Shown here piece after piece: positions 37,441-48,121 of a stretch of DNA of 64,000 nt. This DNA is from Cetobacterium sp. NK01 (GTDB lineage Bacteria > Fusobacteriota > Fusobacteriia > Fusobacteriales > Fusobacteriaceae). Under the pieces are notes generated by a model that was not told the DNA's origin, ran no database searches, and saw only the letters and a list, made by a program, of their open reading frames with translations. The position numbers and the translations under genes were made by a program. How positions within the stretch are numbered: the first letter of the stretch is position 1; every line of letters starts with the position of its first letter. The stretch spans positions 1-64,000 of the forward strand of contig NZ_JANIBO010000003.1 of the NCBI RefSeq assembly GCF_024506395.1, written 5' to 3'.

Positions 37441-37862
37441 TAAGAATTTATATATGAATAGTGGAATGGCTTTAAAAAAATTTTTTGTTTTTAAATTTAA
37501 AGAATTGAATACTTCATTATCCGAATTTTTTAGATTATATAACGAGCTATTCATAGATGGTCTATTAAGTATGATAATGATTAATTTGAGGTTTATAGTA
37601 TTGAAAAATTTTGTAAGTCCATCAGCACAAGCGATTAATACATCCCATCCCTTCTTCTAGCCCATCTTGGTAAAATTCTTCTACCATAATTTTCATCATA
37701 TTTTTTTTAATAGTATTAAGATCATCAGGACTAGAAATAAGGATTTTGTTTTAAAACCTCCTCTTACTTTAATTCTTTTTCCTCAGACATATTTCTTCTC
37801 ATAAAAAAACCTCCAGGTTAGATAATTTAATATTACCCCAACTTGAAGGTTTACACAAATAT
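37440..37862 (-). pseudogene. Decayed IS256-family transposase
   Basis: On the - strand near 37735-37640 a frame reads SSPDDLNTIKKNMMKIMVEE then FYQDGLEEGMG, the N-terminus of IS256-type transposases. It then runs directly into CADGLTKF, which belongs about 150 residues later in the family, so the middle is deleted. The start MSEEKELK is followed by a stop and the frame is broken. A possible end sequence (TTTGTGTAAACCTTC) lies at about 37847-37861 complement. The element is dead and can only be recognised from these motifs. Confidence 0.65.
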
Positions 37863-38005
37863 TTAATTAGCCCTAATTCTTGATTTTATTAATCCATGGA
37901 GGAATATAATTATTTGGATTAGGTTTTAATCTTAGGATTTTTTTTTGCAAAAATTATATAGTAATTCAATCGTATTTTAAATTAATTCTAAAATAAATAG
38001 AAATT

Positions 38006-39676
38006 CTAATATTTTAAAATAGCTCCATTCGCTGCAGAAGTACATAATTTTCTATAAATTTTTAAATATCCATTAGGGACTTCTTTAACTAGTACTTTTA
38101 AATTTTTGTATCTTTTTTTTATTTCTAATTCATCTACATTTAATGTTATTAAATTATTATATATATCAATTATAATTTCATCACCGTTTTTAACAATTGA
38201 AATTATTCCCTTTTCATAAGCCTCTGGAGAAATATGTCCTACAAAAAGTCCTCTATTTGATCCTGAAAATCTTCCATCTGTTATAAGAGCACAACTACTA
38301 GACAAACCCATTCCCTCTAAATATTTCATTGGTTTGTACATTTCAGGCATTCCAGGACCTCCTTTTGGCCCTTCATATCTTATTAATATAACCGACTTTT
38401 CCTTAATATATCCTGAAATAATTGCTTTATTAGCTTCTTCTTCACTATTAAATACAACCGCTTTTCCTTTAAAATATTTTAAATTTTCTGGAATTGCTGC
38501 TGGCTTGCAGATAGCACCATCAATGGCTAAATTACCTTTTAAGATATCTACACCACTTTCATTATTAAAAGGATTATCAAAAGATTTAATCATATTTCTA
38601 TTTTTAGCATATGATATTTCTTCAAGAATATTCTTTAGTGTTTTATTGAGTATATTTTTACAGTTTAAATTCAAATTACTTTCTAATTCTTTTAAAATTG
38701 ACAAAACTCCACCATCTCGATAAAAATCTATAACATCATATTCTGAAGCAGGATATATAGAAGCAATTGTTGGGATTGATTTTGAAATCTCAGATATATA
38801 TTCTAAAGTTAAATTTTCATCAAAATATTCTTTATAAATACTTTGTAAATGTAATATCGCATTAGTAGACCCTCCCATAGCTAATAAAAACTTAAGAGCA
38901 TTATCAAAGGAATCTTTTGTTAATATATCTTCGAATTTTATTTTATTTTTTATTAATTCTACAATTGCTTCTCCAGATTCAACTGCTATTCTAAATCGTT
39001 TTGCTTCAACAGCTGGAATCATAGCACTGCCTGGTATACTTAATCCTAAAACTTCTCCTAAACAACACATGGTATTTGCAGTTCCCATCATTGAGCATGA
39101 TCCAATACATGGTTCAGCTATTTCTTCTATATTTTTAAATTCTTCTTCTGTAATTAATCTTTGTTTTTTCCAACCTATCGCTTCTGTAATAATATTACCA
39201 TCCCAATCTTTATTATTATAATATGCTGGGTACATTGGTCCACCATTTACAAAAACAGCAGGTATTTTCAACCTTGCAGCTCCTATCAACATCGCAGGAA
39301 CTATTTTATCACAGGATCCTAGCAATACAATTCCATCAAAATTATGAGCTCTTCCCATTATTTCTATTGAAGAAGCTATTATTTCTCTTGCAGGAAGTAT
39401 ATATTTCATTCCAATATGACCTTCAGCAATTCCATCGCATGGGGCGATTGTTCCAAATTCTATAGGAGTTCCTCCGGCTGCTATAATTCCCTCTTTTACT
39501 TTTTTTGAAATTTCATTTAGATTATAATGTCCTGGTGTACCACTAGTGAATGAATTTGCTATACCTATCAAGGGTTTTTTTAATTGACTATCTGTAAATC
39601 CCATAGACTTATACAAAGCTCTTTTTAATGCCCCTTCATCTCCTGAAAATATCTTATTAAATGTTTTTGTTTCCAT
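38006..39676 (-). CDS. IlvD/Edd-family dehydratase, probable sugar-acid dehydratase
   Basis: 556 residues, full length for the family. The [Fe-S] cysteines appear in LGSCDK and EPCIGSCSMMGTANTM, and the C-terminal GRFSG block is intact. The family includes dihydroxy-acid dehydratase and gluconate/xylonate/arabonate dehydratases. Here it is the last gene of a galactonate operon with no other branched-chain amino acid genes, so a role in an aldonate route is more likely. It lies 12 bases after the RraA-like gene. The exact substrate is undetermined; its redundancy with DgoD suggests a second sugar acid. Confidence 0.85.
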   Translation of the reverse strand: METKTFNKIFSGDEGALKRALYKSMGFTDSQLKKPLIGIANSFTSGTPGHYNLNEISKKVKEGIIAAGGTPIEFGTIAPCDGIAEGHIGMKYILPAREIIASSIEIMGRAHNFDGIVLLGSCDKIVPAMLIGAARLKIPAVFVNGGPMYPAYYNNKDWDGNIITEAIGWKKQRLITEEEFKNIEEIAEPCIGSCSMMGTANTMCCLGEVLGLSIPGSAMIPAVEAKRFRIAVESGEAIVELIKNKIKFEDILTKDSFDNALKFLLAMGGSTNAILHLQSIYKEYFDENLTLEYISEISKSIPTIASIYPASEYDVIDFYRDGGVLSILKELESNLNLNCKNILNKTLKNILEEISYAKNRNMIKSFDNPFNNESGVDILKGNLAIDGAICKPAAIPENLKYFKGKAVVFNSEEEANKAIISGYIKEKSVILIRYEGPKGGPGMPEMYKPMKYLEGMGLSSSCALITDGRFSGSNRGLFVGHISPEAYEKGIISIVKNGDEIIIDIYNNLITLNVDELEIKKRYKNLKVLVKEVPNGYLKIYRKLCTSAANGAILKY

Positions 39677-39688
39677 ACATCCCTCGCT

Positions 39689-40366
39689 CTACATAATTCC
39701 AAATTTTTTAAATGCCTCTGAGGCCAACATTCCTTCTTTTATTTTTAATTGAACAATTTTTTCTCCTCTTGCTTTTTCCAAAGATTTGGTTATTATTTCT
39801 AATTCCTTTTCTTTAGGTACAACTAGAACTCCATCTATATCTGCAATTATTAAATCTCCTGGATTTATCTTCACTCCATTTATTTGTACTGGAACTCTAT
39901 AATCTATAACCATTCCTCTCCCTCTTTGATCTTGAGCATAAAATCCAGTAGAATAAACCGGAAAATTTAATTCTTTAATTCCTTCTACATCCCTTATAAA
40001 ACTATCACTAATAGCTCCAACTGCTCCTCTAGCAATCATAGCAGTACACATTAACTCTCCTATTGTTGCATAATTTTTAGCTGCTCCTGCACAAATATAA
40101 ATTTCATTTTCTTTTAAGTTATCTAACGCTTCTAACATTTTACCAAAAGGTAACCCTTCTTTTGGTTCTTCAAAAACATTTACTTCAACAACAGGCATAG
40201 CTCTTCCAACCATTACCGGAACTCTTTTATGGGTTTCTATAGGTCTTATATCTTGAGATAGAAATTGATTATGATAATCTATTTCATCACATATATCTCC
40301 AACTACAGATGTATATAACTCTTTTCTTATAAGCTCTAATAACTCTTTTTCGTTATCCCATTCCAT
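39689..40366 (-). CDS. RraA-like aldolase/decarboxylase family protein
   Basis: 225 residues. It carries the family signature with RD (DSFIRDVEGIKELNFPVYS, about 121-139) and a GDLIIADIDGVLVVP block near 190, typical of RraA/4-hydroxy-4-methyl-2-oxoglutarate aldolases (PF03737). Catalytic members use a divalent metal to cleave 2-oxo-acids by retro-aldol reaction; RraA itself only binds RNase E. The conserved RD and context in a sugar-acid operon support an aldolase role on a 2-keto-3-deoxy acid, possibly following the IlvD-like dehydratase. Start at the ATG 40366 with an AAGGAGA RBS. Confidence 0.82.
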   Translation of the reverse strand: MEWDNEKELLELIRKELYTSVVGDICDEIDYHNQFLSQDIRPIETHKRVPVMVGRAMPVVEVNVFEEPKEGLPFGKMLEALDNLKENEIYICAGAAKNYATIGELMCTAMIARGAVGAISDSFIRDVEGIKELNFPVYSTGFYAQDQRGRGMVIDYRVPVQINGVKINPGDLIIADIDGVLVVPKEKELEIITKSLEKARGEKIVQLKIKEGMLASEAFKKFGIM

Positions 40367-40407
40367 AATTTTTTCTCCTTTCTTAAATTTATTAATAACT
40401 TAATTTT

Positions 40408-40599
40408 TTAATTCTTCTCTTGTAAACTTTCAATTTCTTTTTCTTTTAAAATTAAAACTTCTTCAATTACATTATTTATTTTTTTTAGAGCTGTTTCTCC
40501 TCCAATAATTACTATTTTATTATATTTAAAACAATCTTTTTTTAATTGATTACTTATCGTTAAATCAACAAAACTTTCTGGTAAAATAATACTTTCCAC
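40408..40599 (-). CDS. Small conserved-looking operon protein, 63 residues
   Basis: It starts 16 bases after the groEL stop, with RBS GAGGTGAGGAG. The sequence forms a short alpha/beta unit (KIVIIGGETALKKINNVIEEV) followed by a charged helix. No cysteine cluster, signal peptide or known family. Its placement between chaperonin and aldolase genes suggests a function tied to the pathway, perhaps as an enzyme accessory, but this is guesswork. Confidence 0.6.
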   Translation of the reverse strand: MESIILPESFVDLTISNQLKKDCFKYNKIVIIGGETALKKINNVIEEVLILKEKEIESLQEKN

Positions 40600-40615
40600 T
40601 CCTCACCTCAAAACA

Positions 40616-42190
<1,575 letters not shown>

Positions 42191-42207
42191 CTAATTCCTT
42201 TTATATA

Positions 42208-42468
42208 TTATTTAATTGCATATATATCTTCAATTTCTAAAACTATATAAGTTTCATTTTTATACTGAATTTCTACTCCACTTTTATTATTAAAATAAAT
42301 TATGTCTCCTATGTTCAATTCTTTATTTTCTAAATCTTTACTTATATTTTTCACTATTCCTATTCCAATTTTTTCATTGTGATTTGAAATCAATATAATT
42401 CCATTATTAGATTTTTTTTCTAAATCATTTTTTTTAATAATTACTCTTTGTCCAATTGGTCTTAACAT
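42208..42468 (-). CDS. groES: GroES co-chaperonin
   Basis: 86 residues from the ATG at 42468 with RBS AAGGAGA; the longer frame from 42516 runs through a terminator hairpin and is rejected. MLRPIGQRVIIKK and the mobile loop (NNGIILISN) are the family marks. It is divergent from typical GroES in the loop. It pairs with the downstream GroEL as the ring lid. Confidence 0.88.
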   Translation of the reverse strand: MLRPIGQRVIIKKNDLEKKSNNGIILISNHNEKIGIGIVKNISKDLENKELNIGDIIYFNNKSGVEIQYKNETYIVLEIEDIYAIK

Positions 42469-42484
42469 TTTTATTCTCCTTTTT

Positions 42485-42514
42485 AAAAAAAGGGTGACGT
42501 AAATTACGTCTCCC
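42485..42514 (-). terminator. Intrinsic terminator or attenuator between dgoD and groES
   Basis: Reading on -, GGGAGACGTAATTTACGTCA then CCC folds into a stem (GACGTA/TACGTC plus GGG/CCC, one A-A mismatch) followed by T7. It lies 17 bases before the groES ATG, leaving no room for another promoter, so groES-groEL and later genes should depend on readthrough or on processing. Confidence 0.75.
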
Positions 42515-42531
42515 ATCTTATTTCCTAATTT

Positions 42532-43683
42532 TTACCATTCTGCAAATGAACCATCCTTATGACGCCAAATAGGATTTTTCCAATTGTGTTCTTGTTTAGA
42601 CAACTCTCTTACTAATTCTTCGTTTATATCTACTCCTAATCCGGGACCAGTTAAAATATCGACCATTCCTTCTTTAAATTCAAAAACTTCTTTATTTATC
42701 AAATAATCTAAAACATCTTTTCCCTGATTATAATGAATTCCCATACTTTGTTCTTGGATAACTGCATTATAACTCGTCGCATCAACATGTAAACATGATG
42801 CTAATGCTATTGGTCCCAATGGACAATGAGGAGCTAGTGCTACATCGTATGCTTCTGCCATTGCTGCTATTTTTTTTACTTCTGTTATTCCACCAGCATG
42901 TGATAAATCTGGTTGAATTATATCAATATAACCACTATTTAATATCTCTTTAAAATCCCATCTAGAAAATAATCTTTCTCCTGTTGCTAAAGGAATTGAA
43001 CAAGAATTCGCAATATCTCTAAATGATTCTTTATTTTCGCAAAGCACAGGTTCTTCTATAAACATCAAATCGTATGGCTCTAATTTTTTAGCTAATAATT
43101 TTGCCATAGGCTTATGTACTCTTCCATGAAAATCAACAGCAATTCCAAAATATTTTCCCGTTGCTTTTCTTATAGCATCAACTCGTTCTAAAACTTGATC
43201 TACCTTTTCATAGCTATCTATAAACTGTAACTCTTCTGTAGCATTCATTTTAATCGCTTGAAATCCTTGATCTTTTTTTTCTTTTGCTGCCATTGCTACA
43301 TCATTTGGTCGATCTCCACCAATCCAAGAGTATACTTTCATTTTATCCCGACATTTTCCACCCATTAATTCATATACAGGTTGATTCAAATATTTTCCTT
43401 TTATATCCCATAAAGCTTGGTCAATTCCTGCAAGGGCGCTCATCATAATTCCGCCACCTCTATAAAAGCCACCTCTATACATTACATTCCAATGATCCTC
43501 AATATCTAAAGGGTTTTTTCCTATTAAATAATTTTCAATTAATTCTTTTACTGCAGCTTTTACGGTAGAGGCTCTTCCTTCAAGAACAGGTTCTCCCCAT
43601 CCCACTATCCCATTATCAGTTTCTAATTTTAAAAAAAGCCATCTTGGGGGTACTTCAAATAATTCATAACTTTTAATTTTCAT
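42532..43683 (-). CDS. dgoD: D-galactonate dehydratase
   Basis: 383 residues, an enolase-superfamily TIM barrel. It aligns along its length with E. coli DgoD from memory (e.g. [45 protein letters not shown]). Catalytic metal ligands are in AVDFHGRVH and EEPV, and the general base His sits in APHCPLGP. It dehydrates D-galactonate to 2-keto-3-deoxygalactonate, the first step of the De Ley-Doudoroff route. It is flanked by TRAP transporter genes upstream and a terminator downstream. Confidence 0.95.
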   Translation of the reverse strand: MKIKSYELFEVPPRWLFLKLETDNGIVGWGEPVLEGRASTVKAAVKELIENYLIGKNPLDIEDHWNVMYRGGFYRGGGIMMSALAGIDQALWDIKGKYLNQPVYELMGGKCRDKMKVYSWIGGDRPNDVAMAAKEKKDQGFQAIKMNATEELQFIDSYEKVDQVLERVDAIRKATGKYFGIAVDFHGRVHKPMAKLLAKKLEPYDLMFIEEPVLCENKESFRDIANSCSIPLATGERLFSRWDFKEILNSGYIDIIQPDLSHAGGITEVKKIAAMAEAYDVALAPHCPLGPIALASCLHVDATSYNAVIQEQSMGIHYNQGKDVLDYLINKEVFEFKEGMVDILTGPGLGVDINEELVRELSKQEHNWKNPIWRHKDGSFAEW

Positions 43684-43693
43684 AATTCATCTC

Positions 43694-44977
43694 CTAAAAA
43701 AATAATTTTGGTACAAACATAACTATCGATGGAAAAAACATCAACAACAGCTGTGTTATTGTCATTGCTACTAAAAATGGTGCCACTCTTCTGGAGATCG
43801 TTACCATTGAACAATTCGTTAATCCTTGTGCGACAAATAAATTAACTCCTACAGGAGGTGTCAAAAATCCTAATTGTGCAGCTATTATAAATATAATTCC
43901 AAAATGTATTGGAGAAACTCCAAGATTTTTTAATATAGGCAAAAACATTGGGGTAAATATAAGTATTTGTGCTTCTGTTGCCATAAAAGTTCCTGTTATA
44001 AAAGCTAATATAATAAAAAGTAAATAAATCATATATACATTATTTGTCCAACTTAATATTATTTGTGCTAACTGCTGAGGAATTTGCGCTAAAGTCAAAT
44101 ATCTAGCAAAAGCTATGGCAAATCCTAAAATAATAACGACTGTTGAAGTAGTTAAAGCTGCTTTTGTTAAAATATCTGGAATCTCTTTTAATTTTATTTC
44201 TTTATGAACAAATACTCCTATAATGAAAGCATATAAAACTGCTACTATTGCTGATTCTGTTGGAGTAAAAACACCACTATAAATTCCTCCTAATATAATT
44301 AAAGGAGTTGCTAATGACCATTTAGCATCTGAAAAAGCTGCTAAAAAATCTTTTAAATTAGCTTTTTTAGCATGTACATTCCTATATCCCTTTTTTTTAG
44401 AAATAAAATATACTGTTATCATCAAACTTATAGCTATCAAAATACCAGGCAAAAATCCTGCCATAAATAATTCACCTATCGAAACTTCAGCAGTGATAGC
44501 ATAAATAATCATTGTTATAGATGGTGGAACTAAAACTCCTAATGACCCTGCTGCTGCAGTTAAAGCCCCTGCAAATGCTGTATCATATTTTTCTTTTTCC
44601 ATTGCTGGAATCATCATTGAGCCTATCGCAGCAACAGTTGCTGGTGAAGACCCTGATATTGCAGCAAAGAAAAAACATGCAAAGATTGTTACAATTCCTA
44701 ATCCACCATAAATATCTCCAACCAAAGATGAAGCTAACCTTACTAATCTTTTTGATATTCCACCTGTTTCCATTAAAAGACCTGCTAAAATAAACATTGG
44801 TATTGCTAAAAACGTATAGCTATCAAGTCCTGTAAATGCTGTTTTAGCTATAAATTCAATGCTCATTCCGCTCATTACTAAAGCTGTTATACCAGAGATA
44901 CCTATCGAATATGCTATTGGCAATCCCATAAAAATTGTTATTCCAAATACTGCCATCATTATTCCAAATATATGCAT
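43694..44977 (-). CDS. dctM: TRAP transporter large membrane subunit (DctM)
   Basis: 427 residues with about 12 hydrophobic segments, typical for DctM. Family regions: GLPIAYSIGISG near the start and LTPPVGVNLFVAQGL near 370. It forms the sodium-coupled transport channel with the small DctQ subunit, fed by the DctP binding protein. In this operon the cargo is most likely D-galactonate or a related sugar acid. 5 bases from dctQ. Confidence 0.94.
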   Translation of the reverse strand: MHIFGIMMAVFGITIFMGLPIAYSIGISGITALVMSGMSIEFIAKTAFTGLDSYTFLAIPMFILAGLLMETGGISKRLVRLASSLVGDIYGGLGIVTIFACFFFAAISGSSPATVAAIGSMMIPAMEKEKYDTAFAGALTAAAGSLGVLVPPSITMIIYAITAEVSIGELFMAGFLPGILIAISLMITVYFISKKKGYRNVHAKKANLKDFLAAFSDAKWSLATPLIILGGIYSGVFTPTESAIVAVLYAFIIGVFVHKEIKLKEIPDILTKAALTTSTVVIILGFAIAFARYLTLAQIPQQLAQIILSWTNNVYMIYLLFIILAFITGTFMATEAQILIFTPMFLPILKNLGVSPIHFGIIFIIAAQLGFLTPPVGVNLFVAQGLTNCSMVTISRRVAPFLVAMTITQLLLMFFPSIVMFVPKLFF

Positions 44978-44982
44978 ATTAA

Positions 44983-45450
44983 TTAACCCCTTTCCTTATT
45001 TTTTAAATTTTCAATAAAAACTTGCACTCCTCTGAATGCCCCTAAAAAGAAAGTTACTGGTATTATTGCATAAACTAAATACATTGGTAATTCCATAGCT
45101 GGTGATAATTGTTCCATTTCCCAAGTACTATAACATATCTTAAGTCCTGCAAATCCTATCCATATTAATAAAATAATTAAAATACAATCATTAATAGCAT
45201 ATAAATATTTTTTTCCAGTTTTCGACAACATATTTTCTAATATATCTACTTTAACATGTTTTCTTTGCTTAATTGCTAAAGAGGCTCCAGTATACACCAT
45301 CAGAACAAAAAAATATCTTGTTAATTCTTCTGTCCATGAAAGAGAAAAATTTAATAAAAATCTAAATAAAATTTGTAATGTTCCTAAAAGAATTAACATA
45401 ATCATTAATGTCATTATTATATAATTTTCAAACTCTTTTTTTTCTTTCAT
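44983..45450 (-). CDS. dctQ: TRAP transporter small membrane subunit (DctQ)
   Basis: 155 residues with four predicted membrane segments and the DctQ landmark LSWTEELTRYFFVLMVYTGA. It is a membrane partner of DctM that docks the binding protein. RBS AAGGGAG precedes the ATG. Full length for the family. Confidence 0.92.
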   Translation of the reverse strand: MKEKKEFENYIIMTLMIMLILLGTLQILFRFLLNFSLSWTEELTRYFFVLMVYTGASLAIKQRKHVKVDILENMLSKTGKKYLYAINDCILIILLIWIGFAGLKICYSTWEMEQLSPAMELPMYLVYAIIPVTFFLGAFRGVQVFIENLKNKERG

Positions 45451-45461
45451 AATACTCCCTT

Positions 45462-46463
45462 CTATTGATTAACTTTATTTTTTGCCTCTTTGAAATCTTC
45501 ATATAATTTTTTATTAACTTTTTGTCCTGCTTTATCCACTATTGGTTGCACTTTTTCTTTTATTTGTTGCTTAAATTCTGGTGAAGGGTCTATAAAATTT
45601 AACTTTGTCTTAGCCATCTCTTCTCTAGCCATCTTATCATCAGAAATTACTGCTGCATCCATATAATCTATAGCCAAATCTGCTGCATCATGAAGAGTTT
45701 TCTGTTGTTCTGGTGTTAATGAGCTATAAAAATTTTTTCCTACAACTAATACTACCCAACTAAAAACATGCCCTGTCATTGTTCCATATTTTTGAACTTC
45801 ATTTAATTTATTTGAATAAATGTTCATTAAAGGATTTTCTTGACCATCTACTACACCTTGTTGCAGTGCTGAAAATAACTCACTAAAAGGCATTGGTGTT
45901 GGATTAGTCCCTAACGCTCTAAACACTTCTAAATGAATTGGATTTTGCATTGTTCTTATTTTCAGACCTTTGAAATCTTCTATACTTTTTATTTCTCTTG
46001 CATTATTTGTAACATGTCTAAACCCAAAAGGAGCAAATCCTAACCCTACGTATCCAGCTTTATCTAATTTTGTTAATAATTCTTTACCCCATTCTCCCTT
46101 TGTAATTTTAACTGCTTCTTCCTGTGAATCAAATATATATGGTAAACTTAATATTTGAAAATCTTTTACTAAATTTCCTAAAATAGCAGGATCTGGTAAA
46201 TTCATTTGTGCCGCACCAAATTTTATTTGCTCTAAAACTTCCTGATCAACTCCCAATTGATTTGAAGGATATAATTCTACTTTTACTGCCCCATTTGTAT
46301 TTTCTTCAACATTTTTCTTAAATAACTCCATTCCTTTATATTCAAAATGAGATTCAGGTACACCTAATCCTACTCTCATAATTTTTTGAGCTAATGTAAA
46401 TTGAGACATTGATAATAATAATAAACCTGTTAATAATAATTTTGAATTTCCAATTTTTTTCAT
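45462..46463 (-). CDS. dctP: TRAP transporter substrate-binding protein (DctP)
   Basis: 333 residues, with a signal peptide in the first ~25 (KIGNSKLLLTGLLLLSMSQF). The mature protein has the TRAP SBP fold with the conserved Arg-bearing stretch LKIRTMQNPIHLEVFRALG and NPTPMPFSELFSALQQGVVD. The Arg in IRTM binds the ligand carboxylate. Exported to the periplasm, it delivers the substrate to DctQM. The cargo is probably galactonate, from operon context only. Confidence 0.94.
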   Translation of the reverse strand: MKKIGNSKLLLTGLLLLSMSQFTLAQKIMRVGLGVPESHFEYKGMELFKKNVEENTNGAVKVELYPSNQLGVDQEVLEQIKFGAAQMNLPDPAILGNLVKDFQILSLPYIFDSQEEAVKITKGEWGKELLTKLDKAGYVGLGFAPFGFRHVTNNAREIKSIEDFKGLKIRTMQNPIHLEVFRALGTNPTPMPFSELFSALQQGVVDGQENPLMNIYSNKLNEVQKYGTMTGHVFSWVVLVVGKNFYSSLTPEQQKTLHDAADLAIDYMDAAVISDDKMAREEMAKTKLNFIDPSPEFKQQIKEKVQPIVDKAGQKVNKKLYEDFKEAKNKVNQ

Positions 46464-46517
46464 TTATAATTTCCTCCCTAATTTTTATAATTTTCCAAAT
46501 TAATTTGTTTTTTATTT

Positions 46518-47471
46518 CTATAAGTTAATTAAGCTACTTACTTTAGCAATTTCTAGTGCTCCTATTGATGAAAGTTTATTGTCATTAATAATTTTAACTT
46601 TAACATCAGGAATATTTTCTTTTAATAAATAATCCATTGCTTTTACAAAATTTCCTGCTCCTCCAATTATTACTGTTCTTTCTTTTGTTAAAAATTTATT
46701 TAAAACTAGTGATTCTATATCCTGCTGAATTATTATTCCTAATAAATAGCTAGATTTTTCATTTAAAGATAAATCGTTAAATAGATCTAAAGATCTCAGA
46801 GAAAAAAGAGCTTTACCAAAACCTTTTTCTTTCGAAAAAAAATACCCTTTTTGTAAAAATTTATAATTTAATTCATCACAGAATGAGGCATCTAAAGAAT
46901 TTTTAAGTATGCTATTTTTCGTTATTATTTCTAATAATTCACCACTTATAGTTGTTGAGAAATCTAGTATTTCATGATTTCTATTTACAAGTATAAATTT
47001 ATTATGTGATCCTGGTAAAATTATGATACACTCCTCTTTTATTTGAAGTTTTTTCAATATTCCAAAAACTTCAACTTCTTCTCCTCTAATAACATCATTT
47101 AAATTTAATTCATCTAATTTTTGTGTTGTTTTTATTCCTGTTATATAATATGTTGGAATTCCACATATCTCTTTTTTTTCAATATTTTCAGCTAATTTAT
47201 TTAATGTCACTGGTAAAGTTAAGTGATCTATATGGCATAATCCTAGATTAGATGTTATCATTCCAGAAGCTATTATTCCCTCTATTTCACTTTTTTTATT
47301 TTTTAGAATGTTTATATTTTCTTGTATTTTAGAAGTTAATATTTCTTTATCAGACTTTATCCCTATAGGAATTTTTATTTCTTCTTCAAGGACATTTCCT
47401 ACCCAACTTCTGATTCTTGAATTAGTTGTTCCAACATCTAAGGTTAGTATTCGCTTCTCCACTCTCTTCAC
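46518..47471 (-). CDS. dgoK: 2-dehydro-3-deoxygalactonokinase
   Basis: 317 residues with GTG start. The initial GTGA overlaps the TGA of the aldolase gene, implying coupled translation. N-terminal phosphate-binding motif LTLDVGTTNSR, PGSHNKFI in the middle and GGAGNFVKAMDYLL near the end, matching the DgoK ASKHA-type kinase family. It phosphorylates KDGal at O-6 using ATP, the second galactonate step. A hairpin or promoter is not seen before it. Confidence 0.92.
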   Translation of the reverse strand: MKRVEKRILTLDVGTTNSRIRSWVGNVLEEEIKIPIGIKSDKEILTSKIQENINILKNKKSEIEGIIASGMITSNLGLCHIDHLTLPVTLNKLAENIEKKEICGIPTYYITGIKTTQKLDELNLNDVIRGEEVEVFGILKKLQIKEECIIILPGSHNKFILVNRNHEILDFSTTISGELLEIITKNSILKNSLDASFCDELNYKFLQKGYFFSKEKGFGKALFSLRSLDLFNDLSLNEKSSYLLGIIIQQDIESLVLNKFLTKERTVIIGGAGNFVKAMDYLLKENIPDVKVKIINDNKLSSIGALEIAKVSSLINL

Positions 47472-48112
47472 TTCCTTTTATTATATAGTATTATTTTTTC
47501 TTTAACTCTTTTAACTCTTTCTTCTATATTTATCCATTTTTTTTCTTTTATATCATCCTTTTTTAAAAGACTACTTCCCATACCAACTCCTATGTGACCA
47601 GCTTCTAAAAACTCATCTAAGTTTTCTTCTGTTACACCTCCAACTGCCATAACATCAAAATCATTATAAGGACCCCTTAAGTTTTTTATATAATTCATCT
47701 TTACACTATTTGCTGGAAATAATTTTAATAACTTTAATTCATTTTCTATACAATATTGAAATTCTGATGGAGAAAAGACCCCTGGTATTATTGGAATTTT
47801 AAATTCTTTAGAATAGTCCAAAACTTCCTTACATATTCCTGGTGTTAAAAAAAAATCTGCATTTAATTGATGAGATCTTATTGCTTTCTCTTTATTTGTT
47901 ACAGTTCCTGCTCCTACTAGAACATCTTTATTTGTAAAATATTCTTTTAACTTTTTAATTTGTTGATATGATTGTTCTTGATTTAAAGATACTTCAAATA
48001 CTCGCGCTCCTCCTCTATATGCACTTTCAGCTACTTCTATTAAATCTTCATCCGAAATATTTCTGATAATTACAATTAAACCATCATCTTTAATACTTTT
48101 TAAAAGTTTCAT
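47468..48112 (-). CDS. dgoA: 2-dehydro-3-deoxy-6-phosphogalactonate aldolase (KDPG/KDPGal type)
   Basis: 214 residues, full length. The Schiff-base Lys is in LLKLFPANSV (about 129-138), with GAGTVTN and GGVTEENLDEF completing the KDPG aldolase TIM barrel. It cleaves KDPGal to pyruvate and glyceraldehyde-3-phosphate, the last step of the galactonate route. The paralogous KDPG aldolase would look alike; gene order with dgoK and dgoD favours the galactonate enzyme. It is the second gene after the promoter. Confidence 0.92.
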   Translation of the reverse strand: MKLLKSIKDDGLIVIIRNISDEDLIEVAESAYRGGARVFEVSLNQEQSYQQIKKLKEYFTNKDVLVGAGTVTNKEKAIRSHQLNADFFLTPGICKEVLDYSKEFKIPIIPGVFSPSEFQYCIENELKLLKLFPANSVKMNYIKNLRGPYNDFDVMAVGGVTEENLDEFLEAGHIGVGMGSSLLKKDDIKEKKWINIEERVKRVKEKIILYNKRK

Positions 48113-48121
48113 TTTTCCTCC

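Noticed and set aside
37248-37660. Two small + strand open frames (60 and 68 codons)
   Set aside because: No RBS, extreme AT-driven composition, and the second lies antisense to the decayed IS256 transposase.
38006-39676. Biosynthetic dihydroxy-acid dehydratase (ilvD)
   Set aside because: The family is shared, but no ilvB/C/E or leu genes are nearby and the gene sits in a galactonate operon; I left the symbol blank.
42469-42516. N-terminal extension of GroES
   Set aside because: It would be encoded by the terminator hairpin and lacks an RBS; the GroES family starts at MLRPIGQ.
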